A DNA stretch of 39,706 nucleotides from Bacteroidales bacterium (GTDB lineage Bacteria; Bacteroidota; Bacteroidia; Bacteroidales; JAADGE01): positions 1-39,706 of the forward strand of contig JAOZLS010000003.1 of assembly GCA_029934705.1 (NCBI GenBank), written 5' to 3'. The position numbers and the translations under genes are program-made. Every line of letters starts with the position of its first letter. Position 1 is the stretch's first letter. This document shows, one piece after another, positions 25,301-33,479 of the stretch. The notes beneath the pieces are model-generated. The model was given only the letters and a program-made list of their open reading frames with translations, searched no databases and was not told the origin of the DNA.

Positions 25301-26846
25301 TGGAGAAACAGAAATTGTAAGTGAAAATAAAATAAAATTCACGCCAGACTCTACTCATAAAGATGTAAAAATAGTAGTTAGTGGAAAACGTGAAGTAAAA
25401 GACAATGCTCTAAAAATAATTTCAGATTATACACTATATTCATTAATGTCGGTAAGAAACATTTCGCTAACATATACCGAGAACAACGGAACAATAGTTC
25501 CAGGCTATCTACCTAAAACAAAATATTTAGGAATGGATGAAAGCTGGATTGCTCCTGGTTGGGAATTTATTGGCGGTATTCAGAATAATGAATTCGGACG
25601 ACTGGCAGCCGAAAGTGGCTGGTTATCAGGCGATACTTTAATTAATTCTCCAATAATTACAAATAATGAAGCCTCATATAATTTTAAAGCAACAATTAAA
25701 CCACTAAAAGGACTAAGAATTGATGTTACAGCAAATATGAGAACTAGTCAAACACGTAATGAGTATTGGGTATCAAGAGATGGTGGGTTTAATTCAGAAA
25801 ACCAATATTATCAAGGAAACTTTTCGATGACAACCCTTTCGATAAAAACAGCATTTTGGGGTATTAACGATTCAACTTATGAATCTCAGGCTTATGATAC
25901 ATTCCTTGAAAACAGGCAAATTATTGCTGGAAGAATTGCAAACGACAGGTATAATTTAATAGGAACATCTTATAACCCTGGTGATATACTAATAAACCCA
26001 GCTACTGGAGACACGCTTAGTTCTAGCTACCCTAACGGTTACAGTGCTACTTCGCAAGAAGTATTGCTTCCTGCTTTTTTAGCTGCTTACACAGGGCAAA
26101 GTGCATCGGATATTTCAACAAGCGCATTCCCTAAACTTCCTCTTCCAAACTGGAGATTAAAATACGATGGACTTACTTATTTTGATGCTGTTAAAAAGGT
26201 ATTTAAAAAGGTAATTTTAAATCATGGATATACCTCTAGCTATAGAGTAAACTCATATAGTACAAACTCTGGCTATAATTTTGAAGAACAACAGCAAATA
26301 GGTATGAGTTTTGAAAGAGATGAACTTAGTCAAATGTTTATCCCAGAATTCCAATTAGATGGAATTGCTATTGATGAAAAATTTGTTCCACTCTTTGGAC
26401 TCGATTTAACATTGAAAAATGATATGTCAACAAAATTAGAATATAAACAAGCTAGAAATATTGCACTTAGTTTTGCAAACAATCAAATTTTAGAAGCCCG
26501 AAGTAAAGAATACACTATTGGAGTTGGATATAAAATTCCTAATTTAGAAATACCACTTAGTATAGGAGGAAACCAACAACTATTTAAAAGCGACTTAAAT
26601 TTGCGTGTTGACCTTACTTACAGAGATATGCTAACAATTGTTAGAAGGATAAACGAAGCAGACAACCAACTATCGGCAGGACAAAAGAACTTTTCGTTAA
26701 AATTTAATGCCGATTATAATCTTGATAAAGTAACAATTAGAATTTTTTATGATCAAGTAATTAATACTCCTAGAGTTTCAACTTCATACAGAACATCTAA
26801 TACAAAAGTTGGCTTTAGCATAAGGTTTAATCTTGCTTCCATATAA
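19317..26846 (+). CDS. sprA: SprA, giant outer-membrane translocon of the type IX secretion system
   Basis: A 2509-aa protein, the size of SprA/Sov proteins, which form the 36-strand outer-membrane barrel through which type IX cargo passes. It starts with GTG (an in-frame stop at 19284 rules out an upstream extension) and has a signal peptide (LTAIALIFITVVSFSSS). Recognisable SprA text includes DYFDYKMKKSTQEYW, HIDDFEATKTTIDLKTPSSW and a C-terminus of alternating barrel strands ending VGFSIRFNLASI. Two lysine/asparagine-rich insertions, at about residues 1660-1685 and 1940-1955, look like flexible extramembrane loops. No other gld/spr/por genes are adjacent, except the distant GldM-like protein at 10906. 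Cargo proteins should carry a type IX C-terminal signal; none was seen in this window. Confidence 0.96.
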   Translation: MRNYSKDLLNLTAIALIFITVVSFSSSPSGITMSEFEFGVNDTIVDDSTLLFPFNDYTNTPAIVSYQSPLFLNNPENISSTVVYDSKTNKFVFYDKIGNFNYRNPYYMSADEYFDYKMKKSTQEYWMERSSLETTRDGNSLVDKLVNQSLIVPLKGFEDIFGSNVINIKPQGNAELIFGLNISKVENHTLPENLQKNVTFAFDMKIKMGVSGQIGDKLKMGINYDTEATFEFENNIKLAYEGKEDEILQKIEAGNVSMPLTGTLITGSSSLWGIKTELKFGKLTVTTVLSQQKGEIQTIEVEGGASTTPYEITADKYEANKHYFLAQYFRDHYNSALENLPIIRSNITITKVEVWVTNRSGNFENSRNIAAFIDLGEAQQHIHSPENFTGGGMYPDNATNNLYNQMITSYSGIRDINTISSTLTSLPNFHQGEDYEKVQNARLLNQSEYTLNPNLGYISLNSSLNNDEVLAVSYEFNAGGQTYRVGEFSNETPPAPETLILKLIKPTTLSTELPTWNLMMKNVYAINAYQINSENFTFDVMYRDDKTGSSLNYIPAGEINGKILLSVLRLDNLNKNNEAGADGFFDFIDKITINATNGKIYFPVLEPFGEYLRDKITGGTTSNPELNRIADQYVFEELYTKTQSQAQQIAEKNKFFFKGSYRSAGGSDINLNAMNVPEGSVKVTAGGRELQENTDYTVDYNLGRVSILNQSLLESGTPIKISLESNSMFNIGTKSLIGTHLDYRFSEKFNIGATVMHLNQKPLTSKVNIGNEPISNTIWGTDINYNQEVPFFTNLVDKIPFIQTKEMSVFDFSGEFAQLIPGHPKIVGEEGFAHIDDFEATKTTIDLKTPSSWYLASTPQGQSDLFPEADSTNALSYGFNRAKLAWYTINPDFLRNTASVPDYITTDDQSDHRVREVMEQELFPDRDPLHGVPPVISVLNLAYYPKEKGPYNYDTEGMPGISAGIDQNGELNQPDTRWGGIMRSLITNDFEDANIEFIEFWVMDPFIYDDNQTGGDVYFNLGNVSEDILKDSRQSFENGLPTGSLIDDVDTTVWGRVPILPRITEGFANEPVNAREFQDTGLDGLANADEQSFFASYLNKISSMHGINSPAYTKAAADPSSDDYRFFKAPAFDDEQASIMQRYKQFNSMERNSSIASTGGNTMSAGTQLPDMEDINRDYTLSETETYFQYKLHLVPEEMEIGKNFITDIKESTVKLKNDNKETVKWYHFKVPIKEYEKSVGTIQDFKSIRFMRLFMHGWDEDIVLRFAELNLVRGEWRKYTASMLEGTEGTGVGEITDAHFDISAVNIEENTYRQPINYIMPPEITREISPDQPQLRELNEQAIVLKVLDLDDGDARAAYKNAALDVRQFKRLQMFIHAEAVDDEILNDGDLCAFIRLGSDYQENYYEYEVPLTVTEHGWYDKETENELVWPTDNMMNIEFEILQRVKQNRNNKIREVGATLQTSSVYSEVIDTYGRTVSIIGNPNLSNVRTIMIGIRNRSQDSNPLEDDGMPKSVEVWMNELRLTEFNEDGGWASQARMSLRLADFSNIAIEGNISTPGFGSIEKRVSERQKSTDYGYSMSSSFELGKFFPKKYNVRVPLYFAYSETFSNPQYNPLDPDILLSTTLSDPTYSQAEKDSILRISQDYVKRKSFNVTNMKIGGNSEKKPKKVAENKKSNGKGRLPNKNKNKPFYHVSNWSASYGYNELFIRNINTEHNLMKIYTGGISYNYNISPKNIAPFKRVKLFKKKAFKLVKDFNFYYAPSMLSFRNDVRKSYNEIQLRNVEQQGMYIPPTFDKQFTWQRTYDLRYNLTRDLKFTYSATNASWVEEPYGRIDKEDPLYEQKVDTIWNSLQNLGKTTDYRQKVQLSWRIPINKLPFLDWTSANAKYGADYFWTYTPQPADSTINLGNNIRNAQNIQLSGQLNMTKLYTKIKYLKEVDNKFKKNKKNKKKKFKDVKFEVANIKLKENRAKTITHNLRTIDVTAKVVDGQGKVVAGETEIVSENKIKFTPDSTHKDVKIVVSGKREVKDNALKIISDYTLYSLMSVRNISLTYTENNGTIVPGYLPKTKYLGMDESWIAPGWEFIGGIQNNEFGRLAAESGWLSGDTLINSPIITNNEASYNFKATIKPLKGLRIDVTANMRTSQTRNEYWVSRDGGFNSENQYYQGNFSMTTLSIKTAFWGINDSTYESQAYDTFLENRQIIAGRIANDRYNLIGTSYNPGDILINPATGDTLSSSYPNGYSATSQEVLLPAFLAAYTGQSASDISTSAFPKLPLPNWRLKYDGLTYFDAVKKVFKKVILNHGYTSSYRVNSYSTNSGYNFEEQQQIGMSFERDELSQMFIPEFQLDGIAIDEKFVPLFGLDLTLKNDMSTKLEYKQARNIALSFANNQILEARSKEYTIGVGYKIPNLEIPLSIGGNQQLFKSDLNLRVDLTYRDMLTIVRRINEADNQLSAGQKNFSLKFNADYNLDKVTIRIFYDQVINTPRVSTSYRTSNTKVGFSIRFNLASI

Positions 26847-26930
26847 GTAGCAAGTCATACTTAATGTTTTTGAACATAATAAAAATTGCATGAAAAGTTT
26901 TTTAAATATTGCATAAATACTAAATTTGTA

Positions 26931-26938
26931 AAAATACA
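26931..26938 (+). promoter_or_regulatory. -7 promoter element of gcvH
   Basis: TAAATTTG matches TAnnTTTG, 28 bp before the ATG. No convincing -33 element is seen. Confidence 0.45.
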
Positions 26939-26966
26939 TATAACTAAATTTTAAAAAGAAATAACG

Positions 26967-27347
26967 ATGAGTGCACCTGAAAATTTAAAATACACAAAAG
27001 ACCACGAATGGGTACGTGTTGAAGGAAACGAAGCTTTCGTTGGAATTACTCAATTTGCTCAAGGCGAATTAGGCGACATAGTTTTTGTTGAAGTAGAAAC
27101 AGCTGGAGACGAACTAAAAGAAGGCGAAACGTTTGGAACTATTGAAGCAGTAAAAACTGTTTCGGATATGTTTATGCCAATTTCTGGTGAAGTGTTAGAA
27201 TTTAACGAGAAGTTAGAAGACACTCCCGAACTTATTAACAATAATCCTTATGGCGAAGGTTGGATTATTAAAATTGCAATTGCCGACCAAAGTGAATTAG
27301 ACACTTTACTTGACAGCAAACAATATGATGAACTAACAAATTCGTAA
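26967..27347 (+). CDS. gcvH: Glycine cleavage system H protein
   Basis: A 126-aa H protein carrying the lipoyl arm that shuttles the aminomethyl group between P, T and L proteins. The lipoylated lysine is K63 in [14 protein letters not shown], and the start ([14 protein letters not shown]) is classic. Length is normal and nothing is missing. The other gcv genes are elsewhere. It has its own promoter and terminator. Confidence 0.97.
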   Translation: MSAPENLKYTKDHEWVRVEGNEAFVGITQFAQGELGDIVFVEVETAGDELKEGETFGTIEAVKTVSDMFMPISGEVLEFNEKLEDTPELINNNPYGEGWIIKIAIADQSELDTLLDSKQYDELTNS

Positions 27348-27362
27348 AGTATTATATTATAT

Positions 27363-27399
27363 AAAAAGAGAGTTTGAATTTATCAAGCTCTCTTTTTTT
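27363..27399. terminator. Terminator between gcvH and the MIP18-like gene
   Basis: AAAGAGAGTTTGA pairs with TCAAGCTCTCTTT (one wobble) around loop ATTTA and is followed by a T-run. It sits between convergent genes and has A-rich sequence on the left, so it may work in both directions. Confidence 0.85.
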
Positions 27400-27443
27400 A
27401 TAAACTATTTTTATACTAACATCAAGTATAATACCAAATTATA

Positions 27444-27737
27444 CTACAAACCCTTCCAGCCTTCTGCTTCTAATTTCATAAATTTAGCTTTTTCTTCTTC
27501 GCTCATTAGCACAGTTTCGTACTTAAATTTTATATCTAAATTCATAATTGGCTGCGAAACAGAAAATATTAAGTCATTTATAATTGGGATTTTTGGAAAT
27601 GGGAGTGCAAAAATAACTGTAGCTATATCATCTTCAACTATAATATCCTTTACTATACCTAAATTTACTAATGAATTATTAATTGCAGGGTGCATTACTC
27701 CTGAAATACTTTCTAAAATTTCTTCTTTTGTTTTCAT
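27444..27737 (-). CDS. MIP18/DUF59 family protein (iron-sulfur assembly-like)
   Basis: A 97-aa protein matching the MIP18 (DUF59) fold: LESISGVMHPAINNSLVNLGIVKDIIVEDD then TVIFALPFPKIP. Family members include SufT, PaaD and the N-terminal domain of some Mrp/ApbC proteins, most of them linked to iron-sulfur cluster maturation. The conserved DPE motif is HPA here and there is no cysteine, so this is a divergent copy. No suf or paa gene is adjacent. It faces gcvH and is divergent from elbB. A general role in Fe-S protein maturation is likely but unproven. Confidence 0.85.
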   Translation of the reverse strand: MKTKEEILESISGVMHPAINNSLVNLGIVKDIIVEDDIATVIFALPFPKIPIINDLIFSVSQPIMNLDIKFKYETVLMSEEEKAKFMKLEAEGWKGL

Positions 27738-27819
27738 AATTAATTTCGTTTTAACACTTTTTTTTCGTAAAATTGTTTAAGCTCAAATTTAGTAAAACAT
27801 ATCTATAAAACAGTATAAA

Positions 27820-28476
27820 ATGGAAAATTCTAAAAAAATTGCTTTAATTCTTTCAGGTTCGGGAGTTTATGATGGTACTGAAATACATGAAGCCACAATG
27901 ACAATGTATGCTATTGTAAAACAAGGTGGTGAATATCAGACATTTGCTCCAGATATAAAACAACATCATGTAATAAATCATATTACTGGCGAAGAAATGA
28001 ATGAGACAAGAAATGTGCTTATTGAATCGGCTCGTATTGCTCGTGGAAATATAAAAAACATTAACGAATTGGTTATTAATGATTTTGATGCAATAATGTT
28101 TCCTGGTGGCTTTGGTGTTGCTAAAAACTTATCGGATTTTGCTTTTAAAGGAGCCAATTGTACTGTTGTTTCTGAAATAGAGAAAGTAATAAAAGAAGCT
28201 GTTACTGCTAAAAAGCCAATTGGTGCTTTATGTATTTCACCTGCAATAATTGCTCGTGTTTTAGAGGGTGTTGAACTTACAATTGGGCAAGACGAAGGTA
28301 CTGCCAAGGCTATTGAAGCAATGGGAGGAAGACATAAAACAACAAACCACGGCGATGTAATTGTTGATACTAAATATAAAGTTGCTACAACTCCTTGCTA
28401 TATGCTTGATGCTACAATTACAGATATTGCTGATGGTGCAATTAATGTTACTAAAGCTGTTTTTGAAATGATGTAA
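27820..28476 (+). CDS. elbB: Isoprenoid biosynthesis glyoxalase ElbB (DJ-1/PfpI superfamily)
   Basis: A 218-aa protein of the DJ-1/PfpI superfamily, ElbB (YhbL) branch, length as expected. Key text: LSGSGVYDGTEIHEA near the N-terminus, MFPGGFGVAKNLSDFA, the nucleophile-elbow cysteine C138 in GALCISP, and TNHGDVIVDTKYKVATTPCYM at the end. E. coli ElbB has weak glyoxalase activity and a genetic link with isoprenoid synthesis; the physiological role is not settled. It is monocistronic in appearance and followed at once by a heptamer repeat tract. Confidence 0.93.
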   Translation: MENSKKIALILSGSGVYDGTEIHEATMTMYAIVKQGGEYQTFAPDIKQHHVINHITGEEMNETRNVLIESARIARGNIKNINELVINDFDAIMFPGGFGVAKNLSDFAFKGANCTVVSEIEKVIKEAVTAKKPIGALCISPAIIARVLEGVELTIGQDEGTAKAIEAMGGRHKTTNHGDVIVDTKYKVATTPCYMLDATITDIADGAINVTKAVFEMM

Positions 28477-28477
28477 A

Positions 28478-28512
28478 TAGATGCTAGATGTTAGACAATA
28501 GACATTAGATAA
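28478..28512. repeat. Degenerate tandem heptamer repeat, five units of TAGAYNN
   Basis: Starting 2 bp after the elbB stop, five contiguous 7-bp units occur: TAGATGC, TAGATGT, TAGACAA, TAGACAT and TAGATAA. Each begins TAGA and the next base is T or C. It resembles the TTAGACA-type heptamer tracts I recall from intergenic regions of other Bacteroidetes genomes. Confidence 0.6.
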
Positions 28513-28674
28513 AATGTGTGTTCTTGCCTCACTAACATACGAAACTTGATGCTTTTGTTTATCTGGTAATTCGTTTATTTGTTTATATCAATCTTGTATT
28601 AATAACTTGTTATATTGTTTTTTTACCTAAAATAAGTTAACTCTATTTTAGTGGAATTTAGTGAATTGTGAAGA

Positions 28675-28715
28675 CAAAAATACCAAAGCCTTCTTTTTAA
28701 ACGAAGGCTTTGGTG
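28675..28715 (-). terminator. Terminator of the Rrf2-DUF438-chimera cluster
   Basis: ACCAAAGCCTTC pairs perfectly with GAAGGCTTTGGT around a nine-base loop. On the minus strand the stem is followed by ATTTTTG. It lies 29 bp after the stop of the 1143-aa gene. Confidence 0.85.
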
Positions 28716-28743
28716 TTAATTTAGAAACATATATATATAAAAA

Positions 28744-31700
28744 TTACATTTTAAATATTTCTAAAAATTCTTCATCTACTTCTGTTTCAACAATACCTTG
28801 TTCTGTAAGAATATCAAAATAATCTTTTACTTTTTTCACTAAAACATCACCTTCAACATATTCAAAATTAACCCTATCCAAAAATAGCTCAACTCTATCA
28901 ACTGGTTGTCGCATCATATCATAAGATAAACGAGCCGACTCGTTTCTGTGAGTATTAACCCAATTTATTGACTCTTTTAATTCTTCAAGTAAAACTTCTG
29001 TTACTTCGGGATTATTTCTTACAAACTCGCCTTTTAAAACAATACCTGCATTAGGAAAACTACCAAAACCTTTGTTATATTCATTCCATATTTTATTGTA
29101 TGATAGAATTGAAATAGGTTCGCCTCTATCTTCCATAATTTTTATTGCATAGCTAGCTTCTGGCTCTCTAAGAATTACTGTATCGGCTTGTCCTGTAACA
29201 AAATCTGCATAAATCTTTTCTGGTCTGCCAAATGGTTGTCCATAAACAAAATTAAAATCGGCAGGATTTAATCCACTTGCTTTAATCAAATATTTTGTGA
29301 TTTTTGCTGGTGGTGCTTCTTCAAAAAGTGGTGTATGAATTGTTTTTCCTATTAAATCTTTTAAATTTCTAGCTTGATAACCTCTTGTAAGAATTACAAA
29401 ATTATCCCAAACAAAAAGTGCTGGTATTTTAACATCACTATTTCTTAATTTAGCTGAAGTAATTAATGCTGAAAAACTTATATCAGCTTTTCCATTAGCA
29501 ATCCAAGCTAAATGTTTTTCGGTTTCCTCCCAAACTTTTAGTTCTTTAATGTTAACTGCTTTTCGTATTTTTTCAGACTGTAACAATCTCATCATCACAG
29601 GATATGCAACTGGAGTTGCCGACTGAATTACTACATCAAGTTTATTTGATTTTTCTTCATCTGTTTCGCCTTCTGTAACTTTTTTATGAAAATATATCCA
29701 AATTTCTTGATCATCTCTAACTTCGGTAACATGCTCGTAGCCCATTTCCGATAGCATATTAATCATTGGTGTAGGTTCAAATCGTTGAATTAATGTAAAT
29801 CCAGAGTCTTCTTCTATTTCATAAGATTTTTTTATAATTATATCGAAAGGGTCGGTCGTCATTGCCCTAACATCGAGTATTTCAAAATCTTCCTTACGCT
29901 CTTGCCAGTTTACAAGCTTTAATTTTTCATTATTAAAAATTGAAACTCTAAATTCTCGTGTTTTTTCTATATTGAAAGAAAAGTTTAAACCTGAAACTAA
30001 TTTTAATAGCTCAACAGGGTTTTCAACTGAAATTATTACAATATTTTCTTGAGCTTTTAAGGCTGAAACTTTTTGTATAATTTCTGGCATACTATCGTGG
30101 TTGTAAATATAGCGTTCAGCACTTTCGTCCCACGAAATATCGACTCCTGAAATATCTTCATCTTCCAAATTCATTTGTACACACTCAGGCATATTTTTAA
30201 GAAGCTTATTTTCTACTCCTAAAAATTTATTTAATGTATGAAGTATTTCACAAATTGAAATTCCTGTAATTTTTGCTGCATCTTTGAAAGAAGCATATCT
30301 GGCCAAAGTATTATACAAGGCAGGGTTCTGCAATTTTTTTAATTTTGGCGACAAAGTTGTTAATACATCTTTCAATTCAGGATGTCTATCTAAAACTTGC
30401 TTAATGTTAGACTTTGCTAAAACTGGCTCAATATCATTCTCCACCTCTTGCTCTTGCATAACAATTGCATTTACTGGGCAAACATTAAGTGCATCCTGAC
30501 AAAGCTTTTCTTCTTCAGCATTTTTAGGTTGTTTTTTTACAAATGCAACATTGCTATCGTTCATCTCAAAGTTCTTATCAGCAACTTCAACACAAGCTCT
30601 ACAAGAAATACATTCTTCCGTAACTAAATATTTGTTAGTTTCCATAATTTGTATATTATTATTTTTATTATTTTTTCTATATAATTTATACCAAACTATA
30701 AAGCCCGAAATAAGTATAAATAAAATACCTAAGCCTGAAAGTGGTATAAAAAGTATGTAATATTTTCCGAAAAATATTTTATAAAACCTAGCTGTATGAA
30801 TTTCTAAAGCCAAGTTCCATAACGATAATGGCGATTTTTCAATAATAACTTTGGGCATTTTAGTTAATTGCAAACTATTATTAATATTTGCTGCTCCAAA
30901 ATTATAATCAAATATTATTTCTTCTCCAAAAAAGTCTGTTGTAAAACCCGAAACTTTAAATTCACCTATCGGTGGTCCTGCCTTTTTTGGTGCAATATAT
31001 GGAGTCTTCTTTATATAATCTAATATTTCACCTGTTTCGGTATTCCATGCAAAAAGCCCTTCAAATGAGCCTACTAAATAAACATTAGTTGCCATTTTTT
31101 TAAAAACGGTTACCCCCATCATACTTGCTGGTGGCTGAGTTTTATATTTTTTTAGCTTAGTATTAAAATTATCATCGGAATAATAAAAGCCTTCTAAAGT
31201 TGCTATAATAAAACGGTCTTTTTCTTGATCATAAGTTATACGTCGTAAATTATCAAACCACGGGTTTGGTGAATCTAACTTGGTAAACGGGATTTTATCT
31301 ACTTTTGAATAACCAATAAGTGCAATTAATGGCGGACGAAGAAACATTCCTGTAAAAGTTGTTATTACTAGAAAAATTAAGGTTATCCAACCTATTTTAT
31401 TGTGCCATTTTAAATTCCATTTATTAGCTTTTTTAATTGATGATGCTCTTTTCTTTTTTTTCTTTCTACCTTTTAACCTAAAACCATTAACAAAAAAGAT
31501 AAGACCTGTAATACTTAAAAATATAAATATCAAACCTATTAAATCTACGAGTAATTTACCTATCTCGCCATAAATTTCGCCACTATGAATTAGCCAAAAG
31601 GTTTTAAAAAGTCCTATTTTGTTATCATAATTTTCTGGTTCAGGTAATATTTTTGTTTCAAAATTTATTGCATCAACTGTTGTTAATAAATGCGAACGAG

Positions 31701-32175
31701 TTAATACAAATAAAGTATCTTGTTTATATAATAAATCGACTATGCGTTTTTCGTGAACTGGTAACTCTTTTATTTTCCATAGTTTATTTGCAAAATCGTA
31801 TTTATATAAACCGAAAAAAGTTGCAGCAAAAAGCTCCTTTTTATCTGTTTGCAATAATTTACATACCTTACGATTATCAATTCCGCTAGGAAAACCTGTA
31901 TTAAAATCGGTAAATTTATTGAGTGATGAGTTACTTAACCAAATACCAATATTACCATAAGTTAACACACTGTCCTTATTTATTTTAAGTGTTGATTTAA
32001 CGGCTGCATTATTCCAGTTTTTATATTCAAAATCTTTAGGTAAATACTTTCTATCAACATCCATAAACGAGAATGCTTCGCGATGATTTAAAACAATTCC
32101 CGATAATGAAAATAAAATAATAAATATTGTAAGTATGACTCCTAGCCATTTATGGTATTTCTTAAAAAAACTCAT
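28744..32175 (-). CDS. Chimeric protein: PepSY-TM, 4Fe-4S ferredoxin, DUF1858, DUF2249 and substrate-binding domain
   Basis: A 1143-aa ORF with two parts. Residues 1-510 are a PepSY-associated membrane protein with four helices (about 8-28, 205-228, 258-282, 472-498) and two large periplasmic loops. From M511 (METNKYLV) it continues as a soluble protein: a ferredoxin with C522, C525, C528 and C566, a DUF1858-like helical region (about 580-660), a DUF2249 domain (ILDVRAMTTDPFDII, about 755-830) and an NMT1/THI5-like periplasmic-binding fold without signal peptide (about 835-1143). The join is a low-complexity stretch, RKNNKNNNIQI, that looks like translated intergenic DNA; one more A in the six-A run at 30671-30676 would create tandem TAA stops. 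It is downstream of an Rrf2 regulator and a DUF438-hemerythrin protein, which suggests electron transfer and NO or redox sensing. Confidence 0.72.
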   Translation of the reverse strand: MSFFKKYHKWLGVILTIFIILFSLSGIVLNHREAFSFMDVDRKYLPKDFEYKNWNNAAVKSTLKINKDSVLTYGNIGIWLSNSSLNKFTDFNTGFPSGIDNRKVCKLLQTDKKELFAATFFGLYKYDFANKLWKIKELPVHEKRIVDLLYKQDTLFVLTRSHLLTTVDAINFETKILPEPENYDNKIGLFKTFWLIHSGEIYGEIGKLLVDLIGLIFIFLSITGLIFFVNGFRLKGRKKKKKRASSIKKANKWNLKWHNKIGWITLIFLVITTFTGMFLRPPLIALIGYSKVDKIPFTKLDSPNPWFDNLRRITYDQEKDRFIIATLEGFYYSDDNFNTKLKKYKTQPPASMMGVTVFKKMATNVYLVGSFEGLFAWNTETGEILDYIKKTPYIAPKKAGPPIGEFKVSGFTTDFFGEEIIFDYNFGAANINNSLQLTKMPKVIIEKSPLSLWNLALEIHTARFYKIFFGKYYILFIPLSGLGILFILISGFIVWYKLYRKNNKNNNIQIMETNKYLVTEECISCRACVEVADKNFEMNDSNVAFVKKQPKNAEEEKLCQDALNVCPVNAIVMQEQEVENDIEPVLAKSNIKQVLDRHPELKDVLTTLSPKLKKLQNPALYNTLARYASFKDAAKITGISICEILHTLNKFLGVENKLLKNMPECVQMNLEDEDISGVDISWDESAERYIYNHDSMPEIIQKVSALKAQENIVIISVENPVELLKLVSGLNFSFNIEKTREFRVSIFNNEKLKLVNWQERKEDFEILDVRAMTTDPFDIIIKKSYEIEEDSGFTLIQRFEPTPMINMLSEMGYEHVTEVRDDQEIWIYFHKKVTEGETDEEKSNKLDVVIQSATPVAYPVMMRLLQSEKIRKAVNIKELKVWEETEKHLAWIANGKADISFSALITSAKLRNSDVKIPALFVWDNFVILTRGYQARNLKDLIGKTIHTPLFEEAPPAKITKYLIKASGLNPADFNFVYGQPFGRPEKIYADFVTGQADTVILREPEASYAIKIMEDRGEPISILSYNKIWNEYNKGFGSFPNAGIVLKGEFVRNNPEVTEVLLEELKESINWVNTHRNESARLSYDMMRQPVDRVELFLDRVNFEYVEGDVLVKKVKDYFDILTEQGIVETEVDEEFLEIFKM

Positions 32176-32280
32176 CTTTTATATATCTTTTTCTATAAGC
32201 TGTTTTTTCTATTTTATGAAACAACTCGTAATTTACAATCTAGTAAAACTTTATTAATCTGCATTAAATAATTATTAAAC

Positions 32281-33468
32281 TTACCAGTCTAATAATTTTC
32301 TATCTCCTTCAATTTTCTGTATTTCAGATATTTCTTGCGAAACTTCCAAAACTCCTTTGTATTCGTTATTTTTATTTCGTACTGCAAAATATTGAATAAG
32401 AACATATTTTGGTCCTAAATGTAGCCAAAATGAAGCAACATTTTTTTCTCCCGACTTAAATGATTCAACTATTTTGTCAACAATATGAACACTTTCTGGG
32501 GGATGACAATTTTGCAATTTACGTCCTACAATTGATGCTGTTCTTGGGAAAATACGATGTACTGGGTCCGAAAAAAATCTTACTGTATCATTTTCATCTA
32601 CATAAGTAATGTCAACAGGCAAATGATTAAAAATCATTTCTATTTGTTGAACAGAAACTTCACCTGTCGCAAATTTTATAACATCATCCTTATTTACAAC
32701 AGATTGTATTTTCTTTTTAGTAGCCTCAACTTCAACAAAAGGTAAACCTAATTCGACAGTTTGCTCAAGCATATTTTCCAATACCTCATGCTTAATTGTT
32801 TCAAGCATTATCGGAAATAACACTTTTTCTTCTCTAAAAATAATTGTATTAATATTGAAAAACACAACACTACTTATTTTATTAAAAGCGGTTAAATCGA
32901 AGTTTTTTGCTTCCAATAATTCTAATGTCTTTTTTATGTTTCGCCTAATATCATCGTGAAAGGACCACATAAGTTTTACACATTGATGCTGCTCCCATTT
33001 TTGCTCTAAAATAGGGAATAATATGTTTTCTTTTACTGTGTAATGAAGTGTGAATTTTTCAAACTCTTTAAAAGTAAGAATAAGCTCTTTAACTGCGTTT
33101 ACATTATATTTTACATTAAGCTCTTTTATATATTTTCTAGAATCTTTTAATTTTTGTAAAATTATAGCGTTATCTTGTTCTAATAAGTTTATAAAAGAGC
33201 TTTTTTGAGCTTTTATTGCGGGGTAATTAGATAAAGTTTTATATAAAATATTAAATAATTTATTAGACACAGTTTTCATGTCTTCAATATTTACATTTTG
33301 CTCAAAAAGTACATCAAAAGTGCTTAAAATATCTTGAGGAATATAGTTTTCAGTTATTATTCCATATTTTTTTACGAGTTCGCCTCCTTTTTCGCCCTTT
33401 ATAACTCCCAACATATACATAGTAAGGTCGTTAACTCTTTTTTCTGCGGTATTTGAAAATTTTGACAT
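32281..33468 (-). CDS. DUF438, hemerythrin and PAS domain protein
   Basis: A 395-aa soluble protein. Residues about 8-80 match DUF438 (VNDLTMYMLGVIKGEKGGELVKKYG), about 90-235 a hemerythrin HHE domain with conserved His/Glu positions (TLHYTVKENILFPILE, LMWSFHDDIRRNIKK, REEKVLFPIML), and about 280-390 a PAS domain (MIFNHLPVDITYVDENDTVRFFSD, then HPPESVHIVDKIVESFKSG). This is a standard DUF438 architecture. Hemerythrin domains bind a di-iron site that senses oxygen or NO or supports Fe-S repair, as in ScdA/YtfE. It lies 11 bp downstream of an Rrf2 regulator gene and 105 bp upstream of the chimeric gene, so the three probably form one regulatory unit. Confidence 0.9.
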   Translation of the reverse strand: MSKFSNTAEKRVNDLTMYMLGVIKGEKGGELVKKYGIITENYIPQDILSTFDVLFEQNVNIEDMKTVSNKLFNILYKTLSNYPAIKAQKSSFINLLEQDNAIILQKLKDSRKYIKELNVKYNVNAVKELILTFKEFEKFTLHYTVKENILFPILEQKWEQHQCVKLMWSFHDDIRRNIKKTLELLEAKNFDLTAFNKISSVVFFNINTIIFREEKVLFPIMLETIKHEVLENMLEQTVELGLPFVEVEATKKKIQSVVNKDDVIKFATGEVSVQQIEMIFNHLPVDITYVDENDTVRFFSDPVHRIFPRTASIVGRKLQNCHPPESVHIVDKIVESFKSGEKNVASFWLHLGPKYVLIQYFAVRNKNNEYKGVLEVSQEISEIQKIEGDRKLLDW

Positions 33469-33479
33469 ATTATATATTT

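Noticed and set aside
28478-28512. Heptamer tract as a CRISPR array
   Set aside because: Units are 7 bp and contiguous, with no spacers and no cas genes nearby.
28744-32175. ABC-type nitrate/thiamine-precursor uptake system
   Set aside because: The binding fold has no signal peptide and no permease or ATPase gene is adjacent, so transport is unlikely.
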